DNA of 21,796 bases from Methanoregula sp. GTDB lineage: Archaea; Halobacteriota; Methanomicrobia; Methanomicrobiales; Methanospirillaceae. Under the pieces are notes generated by a model. That model saw nothing but the letters and a program-made list of their open reading frames with translations. It was not told the origin of the DNA and ran no database searches. Below are positions 16,401-21,559 of the stretch, piece after piece. The stretch covers positions 1-21,796 of the forward strand of contig JALOBP010000052.1 in NCBI GenBank assembly GCA_023228295.1. The letters run 5' to 3'. The position numbers and the translations under genes are program-made. Position 1 is the first letter of the stretch, and every line of letters begins with the position of its first letter.

Positions 16401-16530
16401 TCCACTCTTTTTTAAAACCGGTCGGACCCCCCCCACAATCTGGATTGTTGGAAGGGATGGACCCCCATTCATGGGTTCCGGGATTGTTGCTAAAAATTAA
16501 AAAATGCAACGAAAAACAAGCAGGAAAAAT

Positions 16531-16614
16531 GCGAGGGATGGGATTCGAACCCAAGAACTCCTGCGAGACCAGGCCCTGAACCTGGCGCCGTTGACCTGGC
16601 TTGGCTACCCTCGC
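16531..16614 (-). tRNA. tRNA-Leu (anticodon CAG)
   Basis: 84 nt on the minus strand. The acceptor arms GCGAGGG and CCCTCGC pair fully. The anticodon stem CCAGG/CCTGG encloses the loop TTCAGGG, giving anticodon CAG (codon CUG). A long variable arm and the T-loop TTCGAAT are present, as in class II leucine tRNAs. The 3' CCA is not encoded. The outermost T-stem pair appears mismatched. The neighbouring integrase makes this tRNA the likely integration site of the element to its right. Confidence 0.95.
16572..16583 (+). repeat. Direct repeat, copy in tRNA anticodon arm (candidate att core)
   Basis: GGCCCTGAACCT lies in the anticodon loop and stem of the tRNA and recurs exactly at 16670-16681, just upstream of the integrase promoter. 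Confidence 0.5.
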
Positions 16615-16669
16615 TCTTTTTGCGCTCCGGCGTGAAGACTGTTCATCCTGATACCATGTTCGGTCGTGC

Positions 16670-16681
16670 GGCCCTGAACCT
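16670..16681 (+). repeat. Direct repeat, second copy (candidate att-related site)
   Basis: Exact 12-bp copy of the tRNA anticodon-arm sequence GGCCCTGAACCT, 98 bp from the first copy and 51 bp before the integrase start. The flanking bases differ between copies. Confidence 0.5.
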
Positions 16682-16701
16682 TACGCAATGACATGGCGTA
16701 A
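16681..16701 (+). promoter_or_regulatory. Inverted repeat at the integrase promoter
   Basis: TTACGC (16681-16686) and GCGTAA (16696-16701) form a perfect inverted repeat with a 9-bp spacer, overlapping the start of the integrase TATA box. It may be an operator or an integrase arm site. Confidence 0.45.
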
Positions 16702-16707
16702 TATATA
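16699..16707 (+). promoter_or_regulatory. TATA box of the integrase gene
   Basis: TAATATATA at 16699-16707, centred about 28 bp before the ATG at 16732, with no Shine-Dalgarno sequence in between, fits a leaderless transcript. Confidence 0.55.
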
Positions 16708-16731
16708 CCCGCTCGCGCATACTCAGGAATC

Positions 16732-17859
16732 ATGTCTGAGGAGTACCTGAAACGGTTGCCGGAGCTGGACCCGGCCAATAAAAAGACCATCAAGGCATAC
16801 ATCCGGAAGCAGGAACTCAAGCAGCTGCAGCCGTCCAGCATCCAGGACAAGACCTGGCGAGTCTATTACCTCCTGAAGTTCCTGAACTGGAAAGACGCTC
16901 GGGAGATCACCAAGACGGACCTGGAGGATTATATCATCGAGCGCAGGAAGACCGTGGCCCCCCGGACGCTGCAGGGAGACATGATCGAGCTGCGGATATT
17001 CTTCCGGTTCCTCGACTCCGCAAAGGAAAAGGAATTTTTCCCGGCGGACGAGAAGATGCAGAAGCCGAAGATCGAATACCCGGACCCGCTCACCAGGGAC
17101 GAGATCCAGCGGCTGGTCGATGCCTGCGACACGGTCCGTGACAAGGCCCTGGTCAAGTTCGCATGGGACACCGGGGCTCGGCTCGATGAGATGTTGTCCT
17201 GCAATATCGGGTCCGTGAAGTTCGACCAATACGGCGGCTCCGTGAAAGTCGGAGGGAAGACCGGAGAGCGGGAACTCTGGCTGATTGACTGCGTGCCCGA
17301 GCTCCAGAACTGGATTGCCGCGCATCCCATGAAAGCGGATCCCGAGGCCCCGCTGTTCATCACATACTCGAGGTACGGGTTCGGAGGTCGCAGGCTGAAC
17401 GAGCGAACCGTCCAGAACCTTTGCAAGACCCTTCAGCGGAATGCCGGTGTTTCGACCCGGGTCCACCCCCATGCATTCCGGCATGCCAGGGCCACGGACC
17501 GGGCCCGTGAAGGATTCACTGAGATGGAACTCCGGATCATGTTCGGGTGGTCGAAGTCCTCCAATATGCCGGCAACCTACATCCACCTGTCCGGGGCCGA
17601 TGTCAAGAAAAAGATCCTGCAAAAGGCGGGACTCCAGGAGCAGGAGGAGATCCCCGGAGGCCGGCCCCTGGACCCGGTGAAATGTCCGAGGTGCGGGATG
17701 TTCAACCAGAAAGGGTTCATGACCTGCACGCGGTGCAATACCCCGCTGACAGCCGATGCCATGCGATATCTCCAGGTTGGACGTGAGGTCCTGGAGGACC
17801 CGGACCTGATGATCCAGTACGCAAGGAAGAAAAAACAGGCGCGGAACACCAAGACCTGA
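16732..17859 (+). CDS. Tyrosine recombinase/integrase with C-terminal zinc ribbon
   Basis: 375 aa. Tyrosine recombinases catalyse site-specific DNA strand exchange. The N-terminal core-binding SAM-like domain covers about residues 15-100. The catalytic domain carries Arg150 in TGARLDEM, a Lys near 176, HAFRH at 247-251 (His247, Arg250), Trp273 at the second His/Trp position in FGWSK, and the nucleophile Tyr283 in ATYIHLSG; the set is complete. A zinc ribbon follows (CPRCG at 318-322, CTRCN at 332-336), which is a known add-on in archaeal integrases. The gene lies next to tRNA-Leu, pointing away from it, and probably mobilises the element to its right. It is transcribed from its own TATA box. 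Confidence 0.93.
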   Translation: MSEEYLKRLPELDPANKKTIKAYIRKQELKQLQPSSIQDKTWRVYYLLKFLNWKDAREITKTDLEDYIIERRKTVAPRTLQGDMIELRIFFRFLDSAKEKEFFPADEKMQKPKIEYPDPLTRDEIQRLVDACDTVRDKALVKFAWDTGARLDEMLSCNIGSVKFDQYGGSVKVGGKTGERELWLIDCVPELQNWIAAHPMKADPEAPLFITYSRYGFGGRRLNERTVQNLCKTLQRNAGVSTRVHPHAFRHARATDRAREGFTEMELRIMFGWSKSSNMPATYIHLSGADVKKKILQKAGLQEQEEIPGGRPLDPVKCPRCGMFNQKGFMTCTRCNTPLTADAMRYLQVGREVLEDPDLMIQYARKKKQARNTKT

Positions 17860-18093
17860 AAGGGGCTCCCCCCTGCAATCTCCCGGTGCTCCCCTCCGCA
17901 GGCGCACGGCTGCCGTCACGGTTCGATCAAGCCTGATGGCATCATCTCCCTGACAGCATGCAGCACCAGCAGGATGTCCGCTGCCGATACCCTGCGGGAA
18001 TCGCGGGAGATATGCGGGTTCCCCCGCCCGCTGCCCCTCTCGCCACGCTTCGCGTCGCGATTCACCCCGCCCCGGATGAAGTAAAAGGGAAGT

Positions 18094-18103
18094 GATTATA
18101 CTA
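18094..18103 (+). promoter_or_regulatory. TATA box of the element lipoprotein gene
   Basis: GATTATACTA at 18094-18103, about 26-30 bp before the ATG at 18125. GGAG lies just before the start but the spacing is only two bases, so a short-leader or leaderless mRNA is likely. Confidence 0.45.
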
Positions 18104-18124
18104 TGAGAATATAACCATGGAGAT

Positions 18125-18505
18125 ATGAAGAACCGAGTAGGATTCTCCCTCTTTTTGATCTGTATCGCAATAGTCCTGATAGGAGGATGCATAAGCAACC
18201 CTGGACCCGGAACGGCCACAGCGCTACCGACAACGGCCCCTCAGAAGGACCCTATTGTCGGATCGTGGATGACCATCGGAGATTCAACCCTCTACTATGT
18301 GTTTTTACCGGAAGGAAAATTCCAAAGTGGGGAACTGAGAAGCCCGGGTGTCATGTCATTGGGGACGTGGTCGAAGATCGGGGACAATCAGTATCTCGTG
18401 AAAATTGACGGGGCTTCCGATGAAAATTTTGTTTACGTTCCTTCGGGGGATTATATCTATTGGACTGTCGCCCCCGGTGCCCACGCAACGAGATATGATA
18501 GATAG
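18125..18505 (+). CDS. Small predicted lipoprotein of the element
   Basis: 126 aa. The N-terminal helix (residues 6-20) ends in the lipobox LIGGC with Cys at residue 22, followed by a Pro/Thr/Ala-rich spacer and a compact beta domain (from DPIVGSWMTIGDSTLYYVFL on) with lipocalin-like strands and many aromatic residues. It should be anchored outside the cell. It is the only exported protein of the presumed element seen here and could be a cargo or surface-modifying gene; equally it may be a host gene caught between. The 265-bp gap between integrase and this gene holds no gene, only GC-rich sequence with a GCGGG-TTCC-CCCGC hairpin near 18015-18030. Confidence 0.8.
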   Translation: MKNRVGFSLFLICIAIVLIGGCISNPGPGTATALPTTAPQKDPIVGSWMTIGDSTLYYVFLPEGKFQSGELRSPGVMSLGTWSKIGDNQYLVKIDGASDENFVYVPSGDYIYWTVAPGAHATRYDR

Positions 18506-18738
18506 CCACACTCTTTTTTGATTGACAGAACCTCCCGGTTATCTCAATCAACCTCGCAGTTGTACATCGAATGGAATCAGAAAAGATATGAACGATTTTG
18601 TCACAGATCACTTTCGCGGCGCGCGAGTGCACCACTATAAAATCAGTTGTGATAATAAGAGTGACTATGGGAAAGAGGGGATTAGCACGGATGAGATCAC
18701 AAAAGAAGCAATAAAATTGGTAATATTCGATATAACAT
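18506..18738 (+). other. AT-rich gap with possible small gene or RNA
   Basis: An 8-bp inverted repeat, TTGATTGA (18518-18525) and TCAATCAA (18544-18551), follows the lipoprotein gene. A plus-strand frame from the ATG at 18588 to 18830 reads 80 codons with a plausible middle part (DEITKEAIKLVIFDITF), but its last 30 codons are antisense to the ribbon-helix-helix gene and there is no ribosome-binding site. A strong TATA-like CTATAAAAT at 18633-18641 would start a transcript near 18665, possibly a short RNA. None of these is certain. Confidence 0.25.
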
Positions 18739-19005
18739 TCAGGGACTTGGTTTACGACCAAGTATATCTGACATTGATTGCTGAACAAGCCCCCTTAACG
18801 CCTGCGGGTCTTCCTGAAACGCCTGGATGATCTCTTCTTTACGCACAGCCGGATCCTGCCTTCTGAAATAATCAGAAAGTGCAATTATTAAAATATCCCC
18901 TCTTTGATCCCACCTTAACCCCCTGGAATCCACTTCCTCCTTTAACCGCTCAAGCAATTTTGGGGGAAGCCTCACTGTAACTCGTGGATCCTCACTCACC
19001 ATCAT
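18739..19005 (-). CDS. Ribbon-helix-helix (CopG/Arc-like) transcription factor
   Basis: 88 aa from the ATG at 19005. The N-terminal ribbon strand PRVTVRLPPKLLERLKEEVD followed by a turn and a second helix (DILIIALSDYFRR) is a ribbon-helix-helix DNA-binding fold; a short C-terminal helical tail may aid oligomerisation. Such proteins bind DNA as dimers on repeated operators and usually repress their own promoter. It is divergent from the element operon at 19140. Upstream of its TATA box lies an exact tandem 12-bp repeat that is a good operator candidate. The start is uncertain: ATGs at 19005 and 19002 and GTG at 18999 are all possible, and the TATA spacing favours the later ones. Confidence 0.87.
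   Translation of the reverse strand: MMVSEDPRVTVRLPPKLLERLKEEVDSRGLRWDQRGDILIIALSDYFRRQDPAVRKEEIIQAFQEDPQALRGLVQQSMSDILGRKPSP
18745..18763 (-). terminator. Hairpin at the end of the ribbon-helix-helix gene
   Basis: ACTTGGT (18745-18751) and ACCAAGT (18757-18763) form a 7-bp stem with a 5-nt loop ending four bases before the stop codon of the minus-strand gene. T-rich sequence follows in the minus-strand transcript. Confidence 0.35.
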
Positions 19006-19019
19006 ACCACCCACCCGTT

Positions 19020-19028
19020 TTTAAATAT
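19020..19028 (-). promoter_or_regulatory. TATA box of the ribbon-helix-helix gene
   Basis: Reads ATATTTAAA on the minus strand, 19-25 bp from the candidate start codons, so the mRNA should have little or no leader. Confidence 0.5.
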
Positions 19029-19049
19029 CCTTTTCAGTATCCTTTTCAG
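19026..19049 (-). repeat. Tandem 12-bp direct repeat (operator candidate)
   Basis: TATCCTTTTCAG on the plus strand occurs twice without a gap (19026-19037 and 19038-19049), adjoining the TATA box of the ribbon-helix-helix gene. A repeat of about one helical turn suits adjacent dimers of such a protein. Confidence 0.6.
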
Positions 19050-19088
19050 TCGTTACATATCAATTTTCCGACGTGGAAACTGTTAACT

Positions 19089-19189
19089 TTTGTCAAATAA
19101 CTACAAATATTTATATAGTTTGTCAAGCAATGGTGTAATATGGCAACAAATGACAACAGTGCCAAAAGGGACAACCGGGTCTGGTTGTC
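19089..19189 (+). promoter_or_regulatory. Cluster of TTGTC/GACAA motifs around the operon promoter
   Basis: TTTGTCAA occurs at 19089-19096 and 19119-19126, flanking the TATA box; the inverted form TGACAA is at 19151-19156; and GACAACC (19170-19176) and GGTTGTC (19183-19189) form a perfect inverted repeat with a 6-bp spacer inside the first gene. Five copies of one motif in about 100 bp suggest a repressor or activator binding region. Confidence 0.5.
19110..19117 (+). promoter_or_regulatory. TATA box of the element operon
   Basis: TTTATATA at 19110-19117 is a consensus archaeal TATA box centred about 26 bp before the ATG at 19140; no Shine-Dalgarno sequence lies between, so translation is likely leaderless. 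Confidence 0.65.
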
Positions 19190-19400
19190 GTTGCGGAGGC
19201 GCTTGATGCCAGTCCGTGACAAACTCCTCGCGTTCTACGAGGACGAAGATATCTATGCGGAGGGGGTTATCAGTCTCGCAAAAAAGCACGGCTGCCTCCC
19301 AGATATCTCAGAGGGAGAGGATGGGGCAAACATTGAGATGAATATGCACCTCCGGGCGCCCATTCAAACGACCGCGAAAGATGCCCCCGCAGGATCGTGA
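19140..19400 (+). CDS. Element hypothetical protein, first gene of operon (86 aa)
   Basis: 86 aa, family not recognised. The N-terminal half is basic and helical (VWLSLRRRLMPVRDKLLAFY), the C-terminal half acidic with no cysteines and ending in a low-complexity tail. A basic amphipathic helix in the leading gene of an element operon might bind DNA or a partner, but there is no motif to prove it. It has a consensus TATA box at the leaderless distance and lies at the head of a run of at least eight genes. The next start codon is six bases after its stop. The TTGTC/GACAA motif cluster extends into its first codons. Confidence 0.7.
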   Translation: MATNDNSAKRDNRVWLSLRRRLMPVRDKLLAFYEDEDIYAEGVISLAKKHGCLPDISEGEDGANIEMNMHLRAPIQTTAKDAPAGS

Positions 19401-19406
19401 TCCCCC

Positions 19407-19556
19407 ATGACCGCAACAGCACTGCCCCGCCAGATTGTGGACCAGCTCCGTGCCGAGCGCGGCGGGATCGTTGACTTCGCAATCGAGTTCGGCCGCATCG
19501 TAGTGATTGATGACATGAAAAAGGTGGATGACAATGGAAACAACAGCAAAAAGTGA
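19407..19556 (+). CDS. Element small protein (49 aa)
   Basis: 49 aa, from the ATG at 19407 to the TGA at 19554-19556. It begins MTATALPRQIVDQLRAERGG and continues with two strand-like segments (GIVDFAIEFGRIVVIDDM) before a polar tail. No family recognised. It lies six bases after the previous gene and overlaps the next one by 23 bases, and the reading frame has the GC-rich codon use of the rest of the operon, which supports it as a real gene. There is no good Shine-Dalgarno sequence; translation is probably coupled to the preceding gene. Confidence 0.55.
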   Translation: MTATALPRQIVDQLRAERGGIVDFAIEFGRIVVIDDMKKVDDNGNNSKK

Positions 19557-20004
19557 GAATGGCAGTCAGGTCCCAGCCGTCCAAAGCACGGGAACACAGC
19601 CTGCCAACAATTCTGAATCGTCTGATGAAATCAAGGTTTGCCACGCTACTGACCGCGCGTGCACGGCCCGCAAGGGGTACACGTGCAGCCACCAGGGCCC
19701 GTGCAAACAGATTACCGGCAACAACACAGAAGGGCGCTGTCCTGATTGCGGCAGCCTGAATCTGAAGTTTGGCAGCCGGGACTCTTTTGAGGGAGACTAT
19801 TACTGGTGCCGTGCATGTGGCGCCGGTCCCATCAGGTTCCCGTTGTATCATACAATGCCGTTGAAACGCTCGATAATCGATGCTGATACCGAGCAGGCTG
19901 CAGCGACCATGAGGAGATCCGCAGCAGCGATCGCGGACACGCCATTCGCAGACAGGACCCCATTTGATCCTGCACGTTTCATCAGTGACCTGGTGGGATC
20001 ATGA
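19534..20004 (+). CDS. Element cysteine-rich zinc-ribbon protein
   Basis: 156 aa from the ATG at 19534. After a polar, disordered N-terminus (residues 1-33) come cysteine groups KVCHATDRAC and YTCSHQGPC, then a clear zinc ribbon: CPDCGSLNLKFG and, about 20 residues later, YYWCRACGAG. Eight cysteines and a few histidines could hold two metal ions. The C-terminal third is alanine-rich and helical. The ribbon suggests nucleic-acid or protein binding; no enzyme motif is seen. An upstream ATG at 19528 is in frame, but GGTGG directly touches it, whereas it is properly spaced for 19534. The stop overlaps the next start as ATGA. Confidence 0.8.
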   Translation: METTAKSENGSQVPAVQSTGTQPANNSESSDEIKVCHATDRACTARKGYTCSHQGPCKQITGNNTEGRCPDCGSLNLKFGSRDSFEGDYYWCRACGAGPIRFPLYHTMPLKRSIIDADTEQAAATMRRSAAAIADTPFADRTPFDPARFISDLVGS

Positions 20005-20153
20005 GCAGCGCCCGACCGACAATTACCGAGCATCTCCCTGGATGCCAGCGGAACGACTGCAAAGGATGCTCCTGCCGGAAGAATCTGTCCGACCACGACG
20101 CCATCCGCCAGCACATGGACCTGCCGGCAACTGATTCACCCGGGAGTGAGTGA
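20001..20153 (+). CDS. Element cysteine-cluster miniprotein (50 aa)
   Basis: 50 aa. Its start overlaps the previous stop by ATGA at 20001-20004. The core PGCQRNDCKGCSCRKN contains four cysteines in the pattern C-x4-C-x2-C-x-C, suited to a zinc or iron-sulfur centre, and the ends are polar and probably flexible. No family recognised. The overlapping start, its position between two clear genes, and the spacing of one base before the next ATG support it as real although it is very short. Confidence 0.6.
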   Translation: MSSARPTITEHLPGCQRNDCKGCSCRKNLSDHDAIRQHMDLPATDSPGSE

Positions 20154-20154
20154 C

Positions 20155-20571
20155 ATGGAACCGCAGACACCGTTCCGTCCTCAGCCGTATGCCTACCTGC
20201 TGACCGAGACCGACCACGAAGACATAGTCACCCTGCAGCGGGCCGGCATCGCCCGGACAACCGCCACGGTCCTGGTCGCGCTCCACAAGTACGGGAAAAA
20301 CACCCCCAAGATAACCAGCCGGTGGATTGAGCGCGTCGCGGACATGCGCCAGCCGGAAGTCTCGATTGCCATCGGGGAACTCGTCCAGGCAGGGTTGATC
20401 GTAGTCACTGAAGACAAACAGTCCTCGAAGGGCCGGCCGGTTAAGGTCTACCACGTCAAAGGCAGCATAGCCGAATACCTCCGCGGGGATGTGGCAACCC
20501 GCATGGCCGACCTCAACAAAGCGGTCATAGCCGTGAACCGGATCTTCCAGCGCCAGGGGGTGCCGGCATGA
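20155..20571 (+). CDS. Winged-helix transcription regulator-like protein
   Basis: 138 aa from the ATG at 20155. Residues about 20-110 form a winged helix of the MarR/ArsR type: helix TATVLVALHKYG, recognition-like helix QPEVSIAIGELVQAGLI and a wing with KGRPVKVYHVK. The C-terminal helix (about 105-138) could dimerise. It probably controls transcription of the element, perhaps through the TTGTC/GACAA motifs, though the target is unproven. An in-frame GTG at 20146 is less likely; GGAGTGA lies correctly for the ATG at 20155. The stop overlaps the next start as ATGA. Confidence 0.83.
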   Translation: MEPQTPFRPQPYAYLLTETDHEDIVTLQRAGIARTTATVLVALHKYGKNTPKITSRWIERVADMRQPEVSIAIGELVQAGLIVVTEDKQSSKGRPVKVYHVKGSIAEYLRGDVATRMADLNKAVIAVNRIFQRQGVPA

Positions 20572-20954
20572 AGGTCAAATTCCTTCCCCCGAACGAAGCC
20601 AGGATTGACAAGTTCCTCGCCACTCCCGGAATCAAGTTCGTCTCCTGCCGGTTCATCCCGGCCCACGAAAGCGATGCGGATATCATCACCGGGGCGCAGG
20701 TCGCAATCTTCTACACCACACCAGAAGACGACCAGGCAGCAAAGGACAAGGCCCTTATCGATCAGGGGGTCCAGATGGACCGGCTGGTGGATATCGCCCG
20801 CGAAGTTGACGGGGACCACAAATACGGGGCCCTCAAGAACAACACACAACGGGAGATCTACCTCTTCACCAAATACAACGTGTCGGGCAGCGATGCCGCA
20901 CGGATTGGCGAGATGCTCAAACCCGAGATGAAAGCAGTTCTCGGACGGGAGTGA
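20568..20954 (+). CDS. Element hypothetical protein (128 aa)
   Basis: 128 aa; not recognised. It begins with MKVKFLPPNEARIDKFLATP and has mixed alpha/beta character (VAIFYTTPEDDQAAKDKAL), is rich in acidic and basic residues and lacks cysteine clusters (one Cys only) and membrane helices, so it should be cytoplasmic. It overlaps the winged-helix gene by four bases (ATGA) and is followed five bases after its stop by the next gene, so it belongs to the same operon. A C-terminal helix (DAARIGEMLKPEMKAVLG) ends the protein. No catalytic motif can be seen. Confidence 0.7.
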   Translation: MKVKFLPPNEARIDKFLATPGIKFVSCRFIPAHESDADIITGAQVAIFYTTPEDDQAAKDKALIDQGVQMDRLVDIAREVDGDHKYGALKNNTQREIYLFTKYNVSGSDAARIGEMLKPEMKAVLGRE

Positions 20955-20959
20955 GTGTC

Positions 20960-21559
20960 ATGGCTTACAAACCATGCAACCGCTGCGGTCAGGACATCGG
21001 GTTCCGGAAAGACGGGGGCAGGATCGTCCCAATCAACCCGGACGGCACCCCCCACCACTGCAACCCGGCACCAGCCGCACAACCGGAAAAAGAAAACGCC
21101 CTCATCGGGATCTACCAGGGCATCACGTTCAAGCGCATCAGCATCGTCAGGAAAGACAAGAAAATCCTGTCGAGCGGATGCACCAAGAGACTCCTTGACT
21201 ACCTGGCTGAGCCCGGCATTCTTCTCAAAGTGGGCATGAAGGTCAAGGTAGTCTTCGCAAAAGACGGCAATGCGGATGTGATCGAGATATGCCCGGACCA
21301 GCCGGCCGCAGAGCAGCAGCAGAATCAGCCGGGGACTCAAACGGAAACCAGTACGTCCCCCGAGAGTCCCGCCGATATCTTCCCGCCGAAAGACCGGCTG
21401 ATTGTCGCCCAATGCCTCCTGAAAGCATGGACCGATCTATATATCTCAGGTCATCCGGGAGAAGCATACGACTCCAAGAACTTCGCGGACGCCCGCAAGG
21501 AGATCCTTGCAGCGGTCGAGAATGACCTGCCGCGAGTGATGGCGATGGGGGTGCGGTAG
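20960..21559 (+). CDS. Element zinc-ribbon protein (199 aa)
   Basis: 199 aa from the ATG at 20960. The N-terminus has CNRCGQDIGF and, about 20 residues on, HHC, a treble-clef or ribbon-like metal site. The central part (about 50-120) contains a basic beta-rich domain (GIYQGITFKRISIVRKDKKI, VGMKVKVVFA) that could be an OB-like fold, then a Gln/Thr/Ser/Pro-rich linker (about 120-142) and a helical C-terminal domain (RLIVAQCLLKAWTDLYISG, ARKEILAAVEND). The layout zinc site, beta domain, linker and helical tail recalls single-strand DNA-binding proteins, but this is inference only. GGGAGTGA precedes the ATG; the in-frame GTG at 20951 is less likely. The next gene starts directly after its TAG. 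Confidence 0.72.
   Translation: MAYKPCNRCGQDIGFRKDGGRIVPINPDGTPHHCNPAPAAQPEKENALIGIYQGITFKRISIVRKDKKILSSGCTKRLLDYLAEPGILLKVGMKVKVVFAKDGNADVIEICPDQPAAEQQQNQPGTQTETSTSPESPADIFPPKDRLIVAQCLLKAWTDLYISGHPGEAYDSKNFADARKEILAAVENDLPRVMAMGVR

Larger units (their letters stand above)
15893..16530 (+). other. Gene-free region with poly-C / poly-G repeat element
   Basis: No convincing gene lies in these 638 bp. The part from about 16160 to 16490 is packed with C runs (C8 at 16169, C6 at 16202, C7 at 16238, C6 at 16265, C7 at 16394, C8 at 16427, C5 at 16462) and G runs (G7 at 16220, G5 at 16259, G6 at 16377). Most C runs are preceded by GA or GGA. Frames of up to 138 codons cross it, but they are proline-rich products of the C runs and do not look like proteins. 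Upstream, 16032-16090 is purine-rich with several G runs. Confidence 0.75.

Noticed and set aside
16073..16500. Two plus-strand frames of 106 and 138 codons in the C/G-run region
   Set aside because: Their products are proline/glycine-rich translations of C and G runs, there is no ribosome-binding site, and the two frames overlap each other.
16615..16731. A second, truncated tRNA next to the integrase
   Set aside because: Only the 12-bp anticodon-arm sequence is repeated; no acceptor stem, D-arm or T-arm accompanies it.
16723..18219. 498-codon open frame on the minus strand opposite the integrase
   Set aside because: It is antisense to a complete, motif-bearing integrase; its product is a low-sense Gly/Arg/Leu/Pro-rich sequence without a fold, as expected from GC-rich codon use on the opposite strand.
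18522..18587. TTG-started N-terminal extension of the small frame in the AT-rich gap
   Set aside because: The stretch overlaps an inverted repeat after the lipoprotein gene and has no ribosome-binding site; the ATG at 18588 is the better, still doubtful, start.
18351..18788. 145-codon minus-strand frame near the element lipoprotein
   Set aside because: It is antisense to the lipoprotein gene and overlaps the end of the ribbon-helix-helix gene; its composition is not protein-like.
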